A DNA stretch of 6,622 nt from Spirochaetota bacterium (GCA_023136305.1 JAGLSF010000110.1:1-6622); one strand, 5' to 3'; shown: positions 1-6,562, counted from the first letter of the stretch. Numbers and translations are program-made. The notes: a model not told the origin generated them from the sequence alone.

Positions 1-869
1 CCCCACATGAAGATTGATTCTTTCTCGAGCCACTTTCCAAAGGCCTGTACCTGATAATCCATATTCAGGGCGTCTTTCCTCCATACTCCTGCATCGTTCA
101 GTCGAACGAATACTCCCAGGGCGTTTCTGAATACATCCTGCTGCCAGGATATCTCTCCGTTCATGGCCTGCTCCACCATGTCTGGTTTTTCAGAAGCCTG
201 CTGCTGATGCACGAAGTTGAAGAAAGCATCAAAGTAGCTCCACGTTTCAATAAATCCTGCCAGCATTACATCATAGCCTTTCTCCCTGGCCGGTTCCACC
301 ATGGCGATGTACTCTTCAACACTGAAGGAATCGGTAAAATCACGGGGTTCCCACCCGATTTCTTTGAGCATATCCTTGTGATACCAGATACACTCTGTCC
401 ACACGTCCTGGGCAATCAGGTAGATGCCACCCTTGATATTTATACCTTTGAAATCATAGGCCGGTCCCATCCATTCCTTCCACTCCGCATCAATGTAAGA
501 CTTCAGGTCCAGGAGGGCACCTGACTCGACCACCTCAAAGGAATCAGTTCCCGGATAGACAGCAAACAGGTCTGGTGCTTCGCCACCTGCAAGAGCAGGT
601 TTCAAAAATTCATTGTAGGTGGTAACCGTGTACTGTTGATAGACAACGGTAAAGCCGGGGTTCTGCTGCTCAAAGATCTTAATGATATCTCTGTAGGATT
701 TGAGAATCCCTTCATTACCGCCCTGCCAATCCGTAAACCTCAGGGTGATTACTTCTCCTGGAGCGGGTGCTTCTGCTTCCTTGTCCTTGCCGCTGGCGAA
801 TAACAGACCTAATGAGAAGAAAAGACAGATTAGCAGAGTTGCTGTAAATACTACTGTCACTCGTTTCAT
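1..869 (-). CDS. ABC transporter solute-binding protein, family 1 (carbohydrate type), C-terminus cut by window edge
   Basis: Extracellular solute-binding protein that would capture a solute, probably a sugar or sugar derivative, and deliver it to an ABC permease. The 289 visible residues start MKRVTVVFTA, with a basic N-terminus and a hydrophobic stretch (about residues 5-24). This is followed by LLFASG and an acidic, proline-rich linker, so signal peptidase I cleavage probably follows Ala25. The only cysteine near it (Cys15) lies inside the hydrophobic core, so it is not a normal lipoprotein. The mature part has the usual family-1 pattern: IFEQQNPGF (65-73), YNEFLKPALAGGEAPDLF (85-102) and a VESGALLDL block (114-122). 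Members are usually about 400-450 residues, so roughly a third is missing. The ATG at 869 follows GAGGGAGG eight bases upstream. Permease genes are expected beyond position 1. The substrate cannot be read from the sequence. Confidence 0.93.
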   Translation of the reverse strand, partial: MKRVTVVFTATLLICLFFSLGLLFASGKDKEAEAPAPGEVITLRFTDWQGGNEGILKSYRDIIKIFEQQNPGFTVVYQQYTVTTYNEFLKPALAGGEAPDLFAVYPGTDSFEVVESGALLDLKSYIDAEWKEWMGPAYDFKGINIKGGIYLIAQDVWTECIWYHKDMLKEIGWEPRDFTDSFSVEEYIAMVEPAREKGYDVMLAGFIETWSYFDAFFNFVHQQQASEKPDMVEQAMNGEISWQQDVFRNALGVFVRLNDAGVWRKDALNMDYQVQAFGKWLEKESIFMW

Positions 870-907
870 GTTAAAAACCTCCCTCAATAAATTTGAATGA
901 TACTCAT

Positions 908-937
908 CTACTGGCTGTTCTTCGACCGTTTGATCAC
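908..937 (-). other. Possible 9-codon leader ORF before the binding-protein gene
   Basis: A GTG codon at 937-935 is preceded by GGGAGG with five bases between, a good ribosome-binding arrangement, and opens a frame encoding VIKRSKNSQ before TAG at 910-908. It ends 38 bases before the ATG of the binding-protein gene. It could be a translated leader peptide, or a chance purine-rich stretch. The peptide has no run of one amino acid that would suggest attenuation. It is listed because the ribosome-binding site has no other gene to serve. Confidence 0.15.
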
Positions 938-957
938 TACCACCTCCCTTCCTGGTT

Positions 958-986
958 ATCATATCATCAATAACTAACAAGCAAAA
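958..986 (-). promoter_or_regulatory. Weak candidate promoter upstream of the solute-binding protein gene
   Basis: On the minus strand a TATGAT box (963-958) matches five of six bases of the bacterial -10 consensus. The upstream -35 is poor: TTGCTT (984-979) lies 15 bases away, and TTTTGC (986-981) lies 17 bases away with little consensus match. If used, transcription would start near 950 and leave an untranslated leader of about 80 bases. The location, in the 188-bp gap between fucU and the binding-protein gene, is sensible because binding-protein genes are often expressed more strongly than the rest of their operon. Confidence is low. Confidence 0.25.
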
Positions 987-1057
987 ATGCTCCACCTAAG
1001 CGATGTCTATCAACATGAAGCAAAACACATCGGCATCATTCTTCGCCCTTCCCTTGC

Positions 1058-1483
1058 TCAAAGCATCACCACCCCTTTTTTAAGGACAAGGTTCCCGTCA
1101 GGCTCGGTGGTTGCCACGACAAGATGCGAGTTCTTTGCCCGCTCGTAGAAATCGAACCGTTCGACGTATTCAAAATCCTTGAAACGATTCTCATATTTCG
1201 CAATGATCGATCTGTACTTTTTCCAGTTCGGCGGCTCTTTTGCATTTTCATCGACCGGTGCCATGATGGCGACCGGAATCTCAACAAAGGGATCGAGGGG
1301 GAATAACTGCAGTATGGCGTCGAGCAGTTCGGAGATCTCGTGACCATAGGCATAGGACACACGTTGCGAGAAGGTATCGACCGGAAAGTCACCGTCTGCA
1401 AGCACGAGCTCGTCGCCGTGTCCCATGCACATCATGTGGTAGAGCAGTTCAGGTGATATCACAGCGGGGATATTTTTAAGCAT
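1058..1483 (-). CDS. fucU: FucU/RbsD-family sugar mutarotase (L-fucose mutarotase-like)
   Basis: Cytoplasmic mutarotase that interconverts the alpha and beta anomers of a sugar, speeding its entry into catabolism. At 141 residues it is nearly identical in length to E. coli FucU (140) and aligns along its whole length. Shared features are the start MLK.I...ISPELL, the MGHGDE motif (20-25) carrying the catalytic His22, D30 followed by FP in the next loop, RF.FYERA (109-116), and the ending NLVLKKGV. The FYERA and LKKG motifs favour the FucU branch over the RbsD branch. The ATG at 1483 has AGGAG six bases upstream. It follows the dehydrogenase gene after 137 bp. Family assignment is secure. L-fucose itself is not proven as substrate, since no fucose isomerase, kinase or aldolase is in the window, and another aldose or deoxy sugar is possible. 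Confidence 0.9.
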   Translation of the reverse strand: MLKNIPAVISPELLYHMMCMGHGDELVLADGDFPVDTFSQRVSYAYGHEISELLDAILQLFPLDPFVEIPVAIMAPVDENAKEPPNWKKYRSIIAKYENRFKDFEYVERFDFYERAKNSHLVVATTEPDGNLVLKKGVVML

Positions 1484-1620
1484 GGTTTTCTCCTCTTCTC
1501 AAGACAACAAAACTCATTGCGTAACGGGGACAACGGGTATGCATCTCTATTACGCGGCGGATCCTTTATCAAATTAAGTGAGCTGTCACCAGAGTTTGTG
1601 TCCCCATATCTCCCCCTTTG

Positions 1621-2748
1621 TTAGAGTTGCGGGTCCATGGCTATTTTTACGATGTCCTTTCCATCTAACTTTTTCCCGTCCTTGATTGCGGTCAGGCACT
1701 CCTGCAGCCTCTCGAGCGGTACGGTGTGAGTGATGAGATCGGTTATGGGAAGGCGCTTGTCGGCAATGATGGGGAGTGCGCGGACATAGTGCTCCGCCTC
1801 GTTGTCAAAGCTTCCGATTATCCGGATCCCTTTCTCGAGTAGGTGCTTGCAGGGATTGAAGGGGATGGTGCCCGAGTCAACGAAGTTGCCCACCTCCACA
1901 ACTGTGCCCGAATCCCGTACATAATCAAGTGATTCCAAAAAGGCGATGGCCGTGCCCACTGTGTTGAATACCACATCAGCGCCGTAACCGTTCAGTGATT
2001 CTCTGAACACAAGGTTCCTTCGTTCTTGCTGTGACGACACATCGGAATGGCAGATGGTGACGTCTGCTCCCATCTTCTCTGCAAGTTGCAGCCGAAGACG
2101 GTTTCTGCGGCCGAGTGCAATGACCCTGGAGGCGCCTGAAATCTTTGCGCATCCGATGGTGAGGAGACCGATCGGGCCCGCCCCATTGACAACCACCGTA
2201 TCGCCCGGTTCGATCTGGGCGTGAAGCATGGAATGAACGATGATGGCCATGGGTTCGAGGAACACACCCCGCTCGGGCGAGGTGTCTACCTTGACGTACA
2301 CGGAGTTCGGATCATGGATGTAGAGGTATTCTCCGTAACCGCCGTTGAAGTAGGGCTTCTGATCGGCCATCGGCCAGGTGCCGTAGGTCTTCCAGTCAAG
2401 ACATTTCTCCGGTGTTTTGGCAATGGTGCAGAAGTAGCATTTGTGGCAGTGAATGGCAGGAATGACGCCGATTCGATCACCCACCTTGAGCTGTTTACCG
2501 ATATAATCGGTTTCCACTCCCTTGCCGAGGGCTTCCACGACACCGACCATCTCATGGCCGAGAGCGATGGGGTATTCTAGGTCTTCGACAAGGCTCTGCC
2601 AAGTGTGTACATCGGTGCCGCACACACCGCAGAGCTCTATGCGCATCAGCACGGTGCCCGGCTCGGGGTCGGGTATTTCATAATCACCTAAAATGAAATT
2701 CCCCTGGGGTTTATCCAATACGTAACTTTTCGCGGTAGGTTTGCTCAT
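1621..2748 (-). CDS. Zinc-dependent medium-chain alcohol/polyol dehydrogenase
   Basis: Cytoplasmic NAD(P)-dependent dehydrogenase of the zinc-containing MDR superfamily (threonine, sorbitol and butanediol dehydrogenase relatives), which oxidises a secondary hydroxyl to a ketone or does the reverse. From the start chosen here it has 375 residues. Catalytic zinc residues are Cys43 in CGVCGTD, His65-Glu66 in GHE and probably Glu165 in FLEPMA. A structural-zinc loop has Cys101, 104, 107 and 116. The Rossmann motif GAGPIG is at 189-194. After the second beta strand it reads ALGRRNR, with no acidic residue at the usual ribose-binding position, which could favour NADP(H). I place the start at the ATG at 2748 because AGGAGG lies eight bases upstream and the protein then begins like its family. 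The frame is open to 2958, but that would overlap the aminotransferase gene and add 70 non-homologous residues. The exact substrate is unknown. Confidence 0.93.
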   Translation of the reverse strand: MSKPTAKSYVLDKPQGNFILGDYEIPDPEPGTVLMRIELCGVCGTDVHTWQSLVEDLEYPIALGHEMVGVVEALGKGVETDYIGKQLKVGDRIGVIPAIHCHKCYFCTIAKTPEKCLDWKTYGTWPMADQKPYFNGGYGEYLYIHDPNSVYVKVDTSPERGVFLEPMAIIVHSMLHAQIEPGDTVVVNGAGPIGLLTIGCAKISGASRVIALGRRNRLRLQLAEKMGADVTICHSDVSSQQERRNLVFRESLNGYGADVVFNTVGTAIAFLESLDYVRDSGTVVEVGNFVDSGTIPFNPCKHLLEKGIRIIGSFDNEAEHYVRALPIIADKRLPITDLITHTVPLERLQECLTAIKDGKKLDGKDIVKIAMDPQL

Positions 2749-2756
2749 AAATATGT

Positions 2757-2762
2757 CCTCCT
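2757..2762 (-). promoter_or_regulatory. Ribosome-binding site that fixes the dehydrogenase start
   Basis: A full AGGAGG lies eight bases before the ATG at 2748. It decides between this start and the upstream ATG at 2958 in the same frame, which lies inside the aminotransferase gene. Confidence 0.8.
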
Positions 2763-2771
2763 GAACCCATC

Positions 2772-2807
2772 CTAAGGTCTCATACAATGGGCAAAGCATG
2801 CAGCCAT
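2772..2807 (-). other. Possible 11-codon leader ORF before the dehydrogenase gene
   Basis: In the 127-bp gap between the aminotransferase and dehydrogenase genes, an ATG at 2807 follows AAGGAG with six bases between. It opens a frame encoding MAACFAHCMRP, ended by TAG at 2774-2772, ten bases before the AGGAGG of the dehydrogenase. The spacing would allow ribosomes finishing it to reinitiate downstream. It is a translated leader candidate or a fortuitous ATG. No homologue is recognised and the size is too small for statistical support. Confidence 0.2.
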
Positions 2808-2875
2808 CGAAATCTCCTTTTTTATGTAACAAGAAAAACTCTCTGCTTATCGTTTTAAACTGCTTCTCGTGTCCC

Positions 2876-4186
2876 CTACGCACTGGCCCTGATACGGGTG
2901 TAATATTTCGGATTCGTGACAATTTCGTCCAGACGACCGAAAACCTTGTGAAAAGCATCGACGTAGTACTTCATGAGATCAAGCCCGTTTGAGCCATAGA
3001 TGGTGTACAGCACGAAGGACGCCGCGAACATCTTCTGTGTCTCAGGATAGTCACCTGCGTCATAACGTATACCCTTTCGGGCATGTCCGCAGTTCCAAGG
3101 GCATCCCCTGCCATAGGCGTCCAGGTTCTGAAAGATCTTCTGGCCCGGCACAGGAAAGGAGTGCCACTCCATGACGGGCACGCCCTCAGCAAATAGGGCA
3201 CTCTGCACCGCCCAACGAAAGTCTTCGGGATCTATGTTCGGGTATCCTGCAGCAGCAGGATCGAGTTTTATCCGATAGATATGATACACGTTCTTTCGGT
3301 CACCTGGTTCAGGGGGTGTGATGATACTCTTGATTTTTCCCAGCTCACGGGTGAGGTAATTGACGTTTTCGATACGAAGTCTGTTGTACTCATCGAGACG
3401 TCTCAGCTGAGACCGCACGAAGGCGCAGGTCATCTCAACGGGGCGGTAATTATTACCCATGGTGTGAGCATCGTAGGGTCGAATGTTGCCTTTGGGCACT
3501 TTCTTTTCACCGAACATACAGGTGAGCCTTGCCTTTTCAAAGAAGTCGGGGTTGTTGGTCGTAACGAATCCCCCTTCACCACCGGGCAGGTTCTTGGTAC
3601 CATTCAGACTGAACATGGCCATGTCGCCCAGGTTTCCGGCCTTTCTCTCCCTGTACTCGGAACCGTGTGCATGGGCTGCATCTTCGAGTACCGAGAGGCC
3701 GTGTTTCTCTGCGATGGCATTGATCTCGTCCATGTCACAGGGCAGACCGTGGGCGTGCACGACAATGATGGCCTTTGTACGGTCGGTGATCTTCTCTTCG
3801 ATCTTGTTCGGATCGATGTTGTAGGTGACCGGGTCAATGTCCACGAACACCGGGATGGCATTCTGACAGAGAACCGCCTGGGCTGTTGCCCAGAAGGTGA
3901 AAGCAGGAACGATAACCTCGTCACCGGTTTCCACACCTGCTCCTGCCACGCAGGCGTGCATCGCCGAGGTGCCAGAATTGGTGACGATGCAGTATTTGAC
4001 GCCGCAGTACTCTGCCCATTCCCTTTCAAGCGCCGTCTTCTCAATTGCGTCGGGTCCCCAGATGACACCCCGCTTCAAGACTTCCTGAACAGCGTCCATG
4101 TCGTCCTGTGTAATGATTGGCCACGGTTTTGCGATTCCATCGGGCACGGTCTTTTTACCGCCCTCTATTGCGAGCTTCTCCCCCAT
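2876..4186 (-). CDS. DegT/DnrJ/EryC1/StrS-family PLP-dependent aminotransferase
   Basis: Fold-type I aminotransferase that usually moves an amino group, from glutamate or glutamine, onto a keto-sugar or keto-cyclitol, or works in the reverse direction. The 436 residues show the family marks in order: NSGTSAMH (70-77) for the PLP phosphate, AFTFWAT (95-101) with the ring-stacking aromatic, VHAHGLPCDMD (143-153), the PLP-nitrogen Asp169 in EDAAHAHG, the Schiff-base Lys198 in NGTKNLPGGEGG, and GNNYRP (244-249). It is longer than the common 370-400 and has a C-terminal GCPWNCGH block (361-368), which to me recalls the cyclitol (scyllo-inosose) aminotransferases. The ATG at 4186 follows GGAGGAGGG at seven bases, which lies inside the end of the MttB-like gene. 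The 22-bp overlap implies translational coupling. A purely regulatory or biosynthetic role is possible, but the transporter and mutarotase neighbours point to catabolism. Confidence 0.93.
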   Translation of the reverse strand: MGEKLAIEGGKKTVPDGIAKPWPIITQDDMDAVQEVLKRGVIWGPDAIEKTALEREWAEYCGVKYCIVTNSGTSAMHACVAGAGVETGDEVIVPAFTFWATAQAVLCQNAIPVFVDIDPVTYNIDPNKIEEKITDRTKAIIVVHAHGLPCDMDEINAIAEKHGLSVLEDAAHAHGSEYRERKAGNLGDMAMFSLNGTKNLPGGEGGFVTTNNPDFFEKARLTCMFGEKKVPKGNIRPYDAHTMGNNYRPVEMTCAFVRSQLRRLDEYNRLRIENVNYLTRELGKIKSIITPPEPGDRKNVYHIYRIKLDPAAAGYPNIDPEDFRWAVQSALFAEGVPVMEWHSFPVPGQKIFQNLDAYGRGCPWNCGHARKGIRYDAGDYPETQKMFAASFVLYTIYGSNGLDLMKYYVDAFHKVFGRLDEIVTNPKYYTRIRASA

Positions 4187-5673
4187 GTCATGTCCCTCCT
4201 CCTGATCTCTGTAATTTCCCGCTGTGCAGCTTTGGCGATCTTATCGATCTCTCTTGCTTCCTTTTTCCCGATATAGATGGGGTGATGTTCTTCCAGAATT
4301 TTTATGGCTTTCTCTCGGGCACGCTCCTGCATGTTTTTACCGCCTGTCAGCATCTGCCACGTATCCCAGTTATTCCTGTCGGTGAGTTCAGGCTCCCATC
4401 GGTCCCTTCGCAGATACTTCAGTGCGTGTTCCGTTTCGAGAAAATGACCGGAGTGTCTGACTTCACGGAATGCATCGATACCAATTGCATCCCGACTGCA
4501 GTCGATTCCCTGCAGCATTCGGAAAGTGGCGCCCAGTATCTCGTTATCGATGAGACATTTTTCGTAGTTCGCGAGGCTCATCATCCCAAGGTTGCCTATT
4601 GCCACATGAATAATGTTGACCCCACCAAGGGCGCAGCCCAGGAAGTGAAGAGCGCTTTCGTAGCCCATCTGTGTGTCGGGAAGCTTTGAATCTGGCGTGT
4701 TGGAGCCATAGTAGGGAAGCCCATAGTGGTGGGCCAGCTGTGCCTGCGCCATGTGCAGCAGGGTGGACTCCGGTGCAGCCCCTCCGAGGTTGAGGCTTTT
4801 CATATCCAGAATACCGGAGGACGAGGCGTAGATACAGGGTGCTCCGGGATTCGCCATCTGGGAGAGGGCTACGGCACTGAGGACATTGGCGTTGATTTCT
4901 ACGGCTGTGCCCGATATGGTGAACGGAGTCGTGCCCCCGGCGAGTGCGTCGGCCTCGATATACACGGGGATATTGTTCTCACCGCAGGCGAGAAGTTCCT
5001 CAATGAAATCCCTCCTCTGGGTGAGCGGGCTTATGATGCAGAGGCCTGCAACAAAGAAAGGCCTGTTTTTTACTTCGTCGATACTTCCGGCTGCAACTGC
5101 AGCCATTTCTAATTCATGGGATAATCCTTCTCGGCAGCCGCCAACGAGTGCATAGAAGTTTCTCGTGTTGTTTTTAAGCATCTCGGCGAAGGTGATCATT
5201 TCAAAGCCGTCCTGGGGTATGTCCTGAGGCGTGACGAGAAAGTGGGCGATGTCCATGTTTTCAAGTGTGTCTTCAAGCCTCGTCAGATCTCTCAGATCCT
5301 GCAGGGTCGACGGCCTGCGGGTGCCGTCCAGATCAATGACATGCAGCGCTCCAGCACCGCCCATTACATACACATCGGAGGAGGCATCGAGCCTTATGTC
5401 ATATTTTGAATCCCTTCCATTAAGTATTATCTCGGAGGGCGCCTTTGCAACATATCGCATGAGTATCTCTTCAGGCATTCTGACGATCTTATGGTCAAAA
5501 TCAACACTGCACCCATGGCCTTCCATGATTTCAAGGGCGTCATCGTGGAGAAGCTTGATTCCTACATCGCCCAATATTTCCACCGTTGCTTCATGGAGCA
5601 TTGTTATCTGTTCATCATGGAGAATCTTTACCTGTCCACCTCTGGCAGGAACGATTCCCCTGTCGGTTACCAT
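4165..5673 (-). CDS. MttB-superfamily (trimethylamine methyltransferase-like) protein, non-pyrrolysine
   Basis: Member of the MttB superfamily, whose characterised non-pyrrolysine members (MtgB, MtpB, MtcB) transfer a methyl group from quaternary amines such as glycine betaine, proline betaine or carnitine to a corrinoid protein. The 502-residue protein has family features in order: RGGQVKILHDEQ near the N-terminus, helix EATVEILGDVGI, RRPSTLQDLRDLTRLEDTL (119-137), an Ala/Gly-rich TIM-barrel core, and GLPYYGSNTPDSK (318-330), the loop where true trimethylamine methyltransferases carry pyrrolysine. There is no in-frame TAG before the terminal one, and the length is normal. I prefer the ATG at 5673 because GGAGG lies five bases upstream. 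An ATG at 5712 would add 13 residues and overlap the regulator stop as ATGA, but has no ribosome-binding site. No corrinoid protein gene is nearby, so the methyl acceptor is unknown. The substrate is unknown. Confidence 0.92.
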   Translation of the reverse strand: MVTDRGIVPARGGQVKILHDEQITMLHEATVEILGDVGIKLLHDDALEIMEGHGCSVDFDHKIVRMPEEILMRYVAKAPSEIILNGRDSKYDIRLDASSDVYVMGGAGALHVIDLDGTRRPSTLQDLRDLTRLEDTLENMDIAHFLVTPQDIPQDGFEMITFAEMLKNNTRNFYALVGGCREGLSHELEMAAVAAGSIDEVKNRPFFVAGLCIISPLTQRRDFIEELLACGENNIPVYIEADALAGGTTPFTISGTAVEINANVLSAVALSQMANPGAPCIYASSSGILDMKSLNLGGAAPESTLLHMAQAQLAHHYGLPYYGSNTPDSKLPDTQMGYESALHFLGCALGGVNIIHVAIGNLGMMSLANYEKCLIDNEILGATFRMLQGIDCSRDAIGIDAFREVRHSGHFLETEHALKYLRRDRWEPELTDRNNWDTWQMLTGGKNMQERAREKAIKILEEHHPIYIGKKEAREIDKIAKAAQREITEIRRRDMTWGRSSQ

Positions 5674-5678
5674 TGTAT

Positions 5679-5683
5679 CCTCC
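5679..5683 (-). promoter_or_regulatory. Ribosome-binding site supporting the MttB-like start at 5673
   Basis: GGAGG with a five-base spacer precedes the ATG at 5673. The competing ATG at 5712, which shares an ATGA overlap with the regulator's stop codon, has only TTCGCCG before it and would depend on translational coupling. Confidence 0.65.
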
Positions 5684-5708
5684 GAGTTTGAGTCGGGCAC
5701 TGCAATAA

Positions 5709-6539
5709 TCATCGGCGAATATGAAACTTGCTGTTGAAGCGATCCATCGCCTTTTCCCAGATCCTGTCCGGAATACGACCGGTCAGCCGGTGGATTTGGT
5801 CGAGCCCGAGTTTCTCCTCGAGCATGCCCAGTGAGATCTCATGGATGATATTGTCCTGCATGATGTTGTTCAGATACACGCTTCTGGTCCAGAATCCATG
5901 ACCTTCGGTGGTGGAAGCAGGCATGGTTCCTGCAAGAACCTCCTTGAAATCGATGTCCAGAAGGATAAAGCAGAAGTTCCTGATATCGGGCTCCCTGAGC
6001 TGGTGGCAGTATACGTTCTGAAAGTAGATATCCTCTCTCTTACCGTAGAGTACAATGCTCAATTCAATGCCGCTGCGCTCGGCACTTTCGAGCTCTTTGT
6101 AGAGCACATCGAGCATGAGACGATCGACCGCTATGAGTATGCTCGATGATGCGGATCGGATCATCTGTTTCGATCTTTCAATAATTGTCTCCTTCCCGAA
6201 GATGTTGAAGATGTAATCGATGGTTTCTCCTCTCTCCAGATGATTCAACTCCTCCTTGACGAAGTTGACGCTTGTTCTGAATGATTTCTCTATGCTCGAG
6301 AAGACCTCTTCGGGGTCTACGGGCAGGTACTTTTTCGGGTTGTCCTCGATCTGTACAACAAACTGTTTTCTCCGGAGGTTGTCCACGACTTCATACACCT
6401 TGGATCTCGGTACTCCCGATAGCTTACCGATCTCATAAGCGGTGAGCGGGTCAATCTGGTGCAGCATTTCTACATACACGCGCGCTTCATACTCGTTAAA
6501 GCCAAGCTGTTTCAAATTGTCGAACAGTCGTGCACTCAT
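5709..6539 (-). CDS. TrmB-family transcriptional regulator
   Basis: DNA-binding regulator of the TrmB family, best known from archaeal sugar-transport regulators (TrmB, TrmBL1) and also found in bacteria. The 276 residues begin with a winged helix-turn-helix (about 1-62): LKQLGFNEYEARVYVEML, then AYEIGKLSGVPRSKVYEVVDNL as the recognition part, then the wing and the family YLPVDPEEV stretch. A coiled segment (about 80-105) leads to an effector domain containing SSSILIAVDRLMLDVLY and SGIELSIVLYG, as in TrmB C-terminal domains that bind sugars. I chose the ATG at 6539, with a weak GGTGG five bases upstream. An in-frame ATG at 6569 adds ten hydrophobic residues (MIVFTTLVVT) unlike the family N-terminus, has no ribosome-binding site, and would put a promoter-like inverted repeat inside the gene. 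It probably senses the imported solute or an intermediate and controls the genes downstream. Confidence 0.9.
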   Translation of the reverse strand: MSARLFDNLKQLGFNEYEARVYVEMLHQIDPLTAYEIGKLSGVPRSKVYEVVDNLRRKQFVVQIEDNPKKYLPVDPEEVFSSIEKSFRTSVNFVKEELNHLERGETIDYIFNIFGKETIIERSKQMIRSASSSILIAVDRLMLDVLYKELESAERSGIELSIVLYGKREDIYFQNVYCHQLREPDIRNFCFILLDIDFKEVLAGTMPASTTEGHGFWTRSVYLNNIMQDNIIHEISLGMLEEKLGLDQIHRLTGRIPDRIWEKAMDRFNSKFHIRR

Positions 6540-6562
6540 AGTAACCACCAGGGTGGTAAATA
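6539..6562. promoter_or_regulatory. Inverted repeat just before the regulator start, candidate operator
   Basis: The core ACCACC-AG-GGTGGT (6544-6557) is a perfect six-base inverted repeat with a two-base centre. Allowing mismatches, the symmetry extends to 12-base half sites with nine of twelve pairs matching. It lies between the possible -10 box and the ATG at 6539, where a bound protein would block transcription. The neighbouring TrmB-type regulator is the natural candidate ligand. One half also supplies the GGTGG that may act as the ribosome-binding site. Confidence 0.45.

Noticed and set aside
207..524. A 105-codon plus-strand frame
   Set aside because: It is antisense to the binding-protein gene, which is continuous on the minus strand from 869 to the window edge with a signal peptide and family motifs.
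1519..1555. Inverted repeat GCGTAA ... TTACGC in the gap before fucU
   Set aside because: Six-base arms with a 25-base loop are expected about once by chance in a region this size, and no T-run follows, so it is not a terminator.
1544..1572. Promoter-like TTGATA, 17 bases, TAGAGA before fucU
   Set aside because: The -35 is good, but the -10 matches only three of six bases, so I cannot support an internal promoter here.
2749..2958. N-terminal extension of the dehydrogenase to an ATG at 2958
   Set aside because: The added 70 residues overlap the aminotransferase gene and look unlike any dehydrogenase N-terminus, and AGGAGG before the ATG at 2748 gives a better start.
4165..4167. TAG at the end of the MttB-like gene as a possible pyrrolysine codon
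   Set aside because: It falls at codon 503, the normal length of the family, while pyrrolysine lies about two-thirds along. Read-through would translate the aminotransferase gene in the wrong frame and give only about 30 unrelated residues.
3281..4276. A 331-codon open frame on the plus strand
   Set aside because: It lies opposite the aminotransferase gene, whose protein has every family motif. The plus-strand translation shows no recognisable domain and is an antisense shadow.
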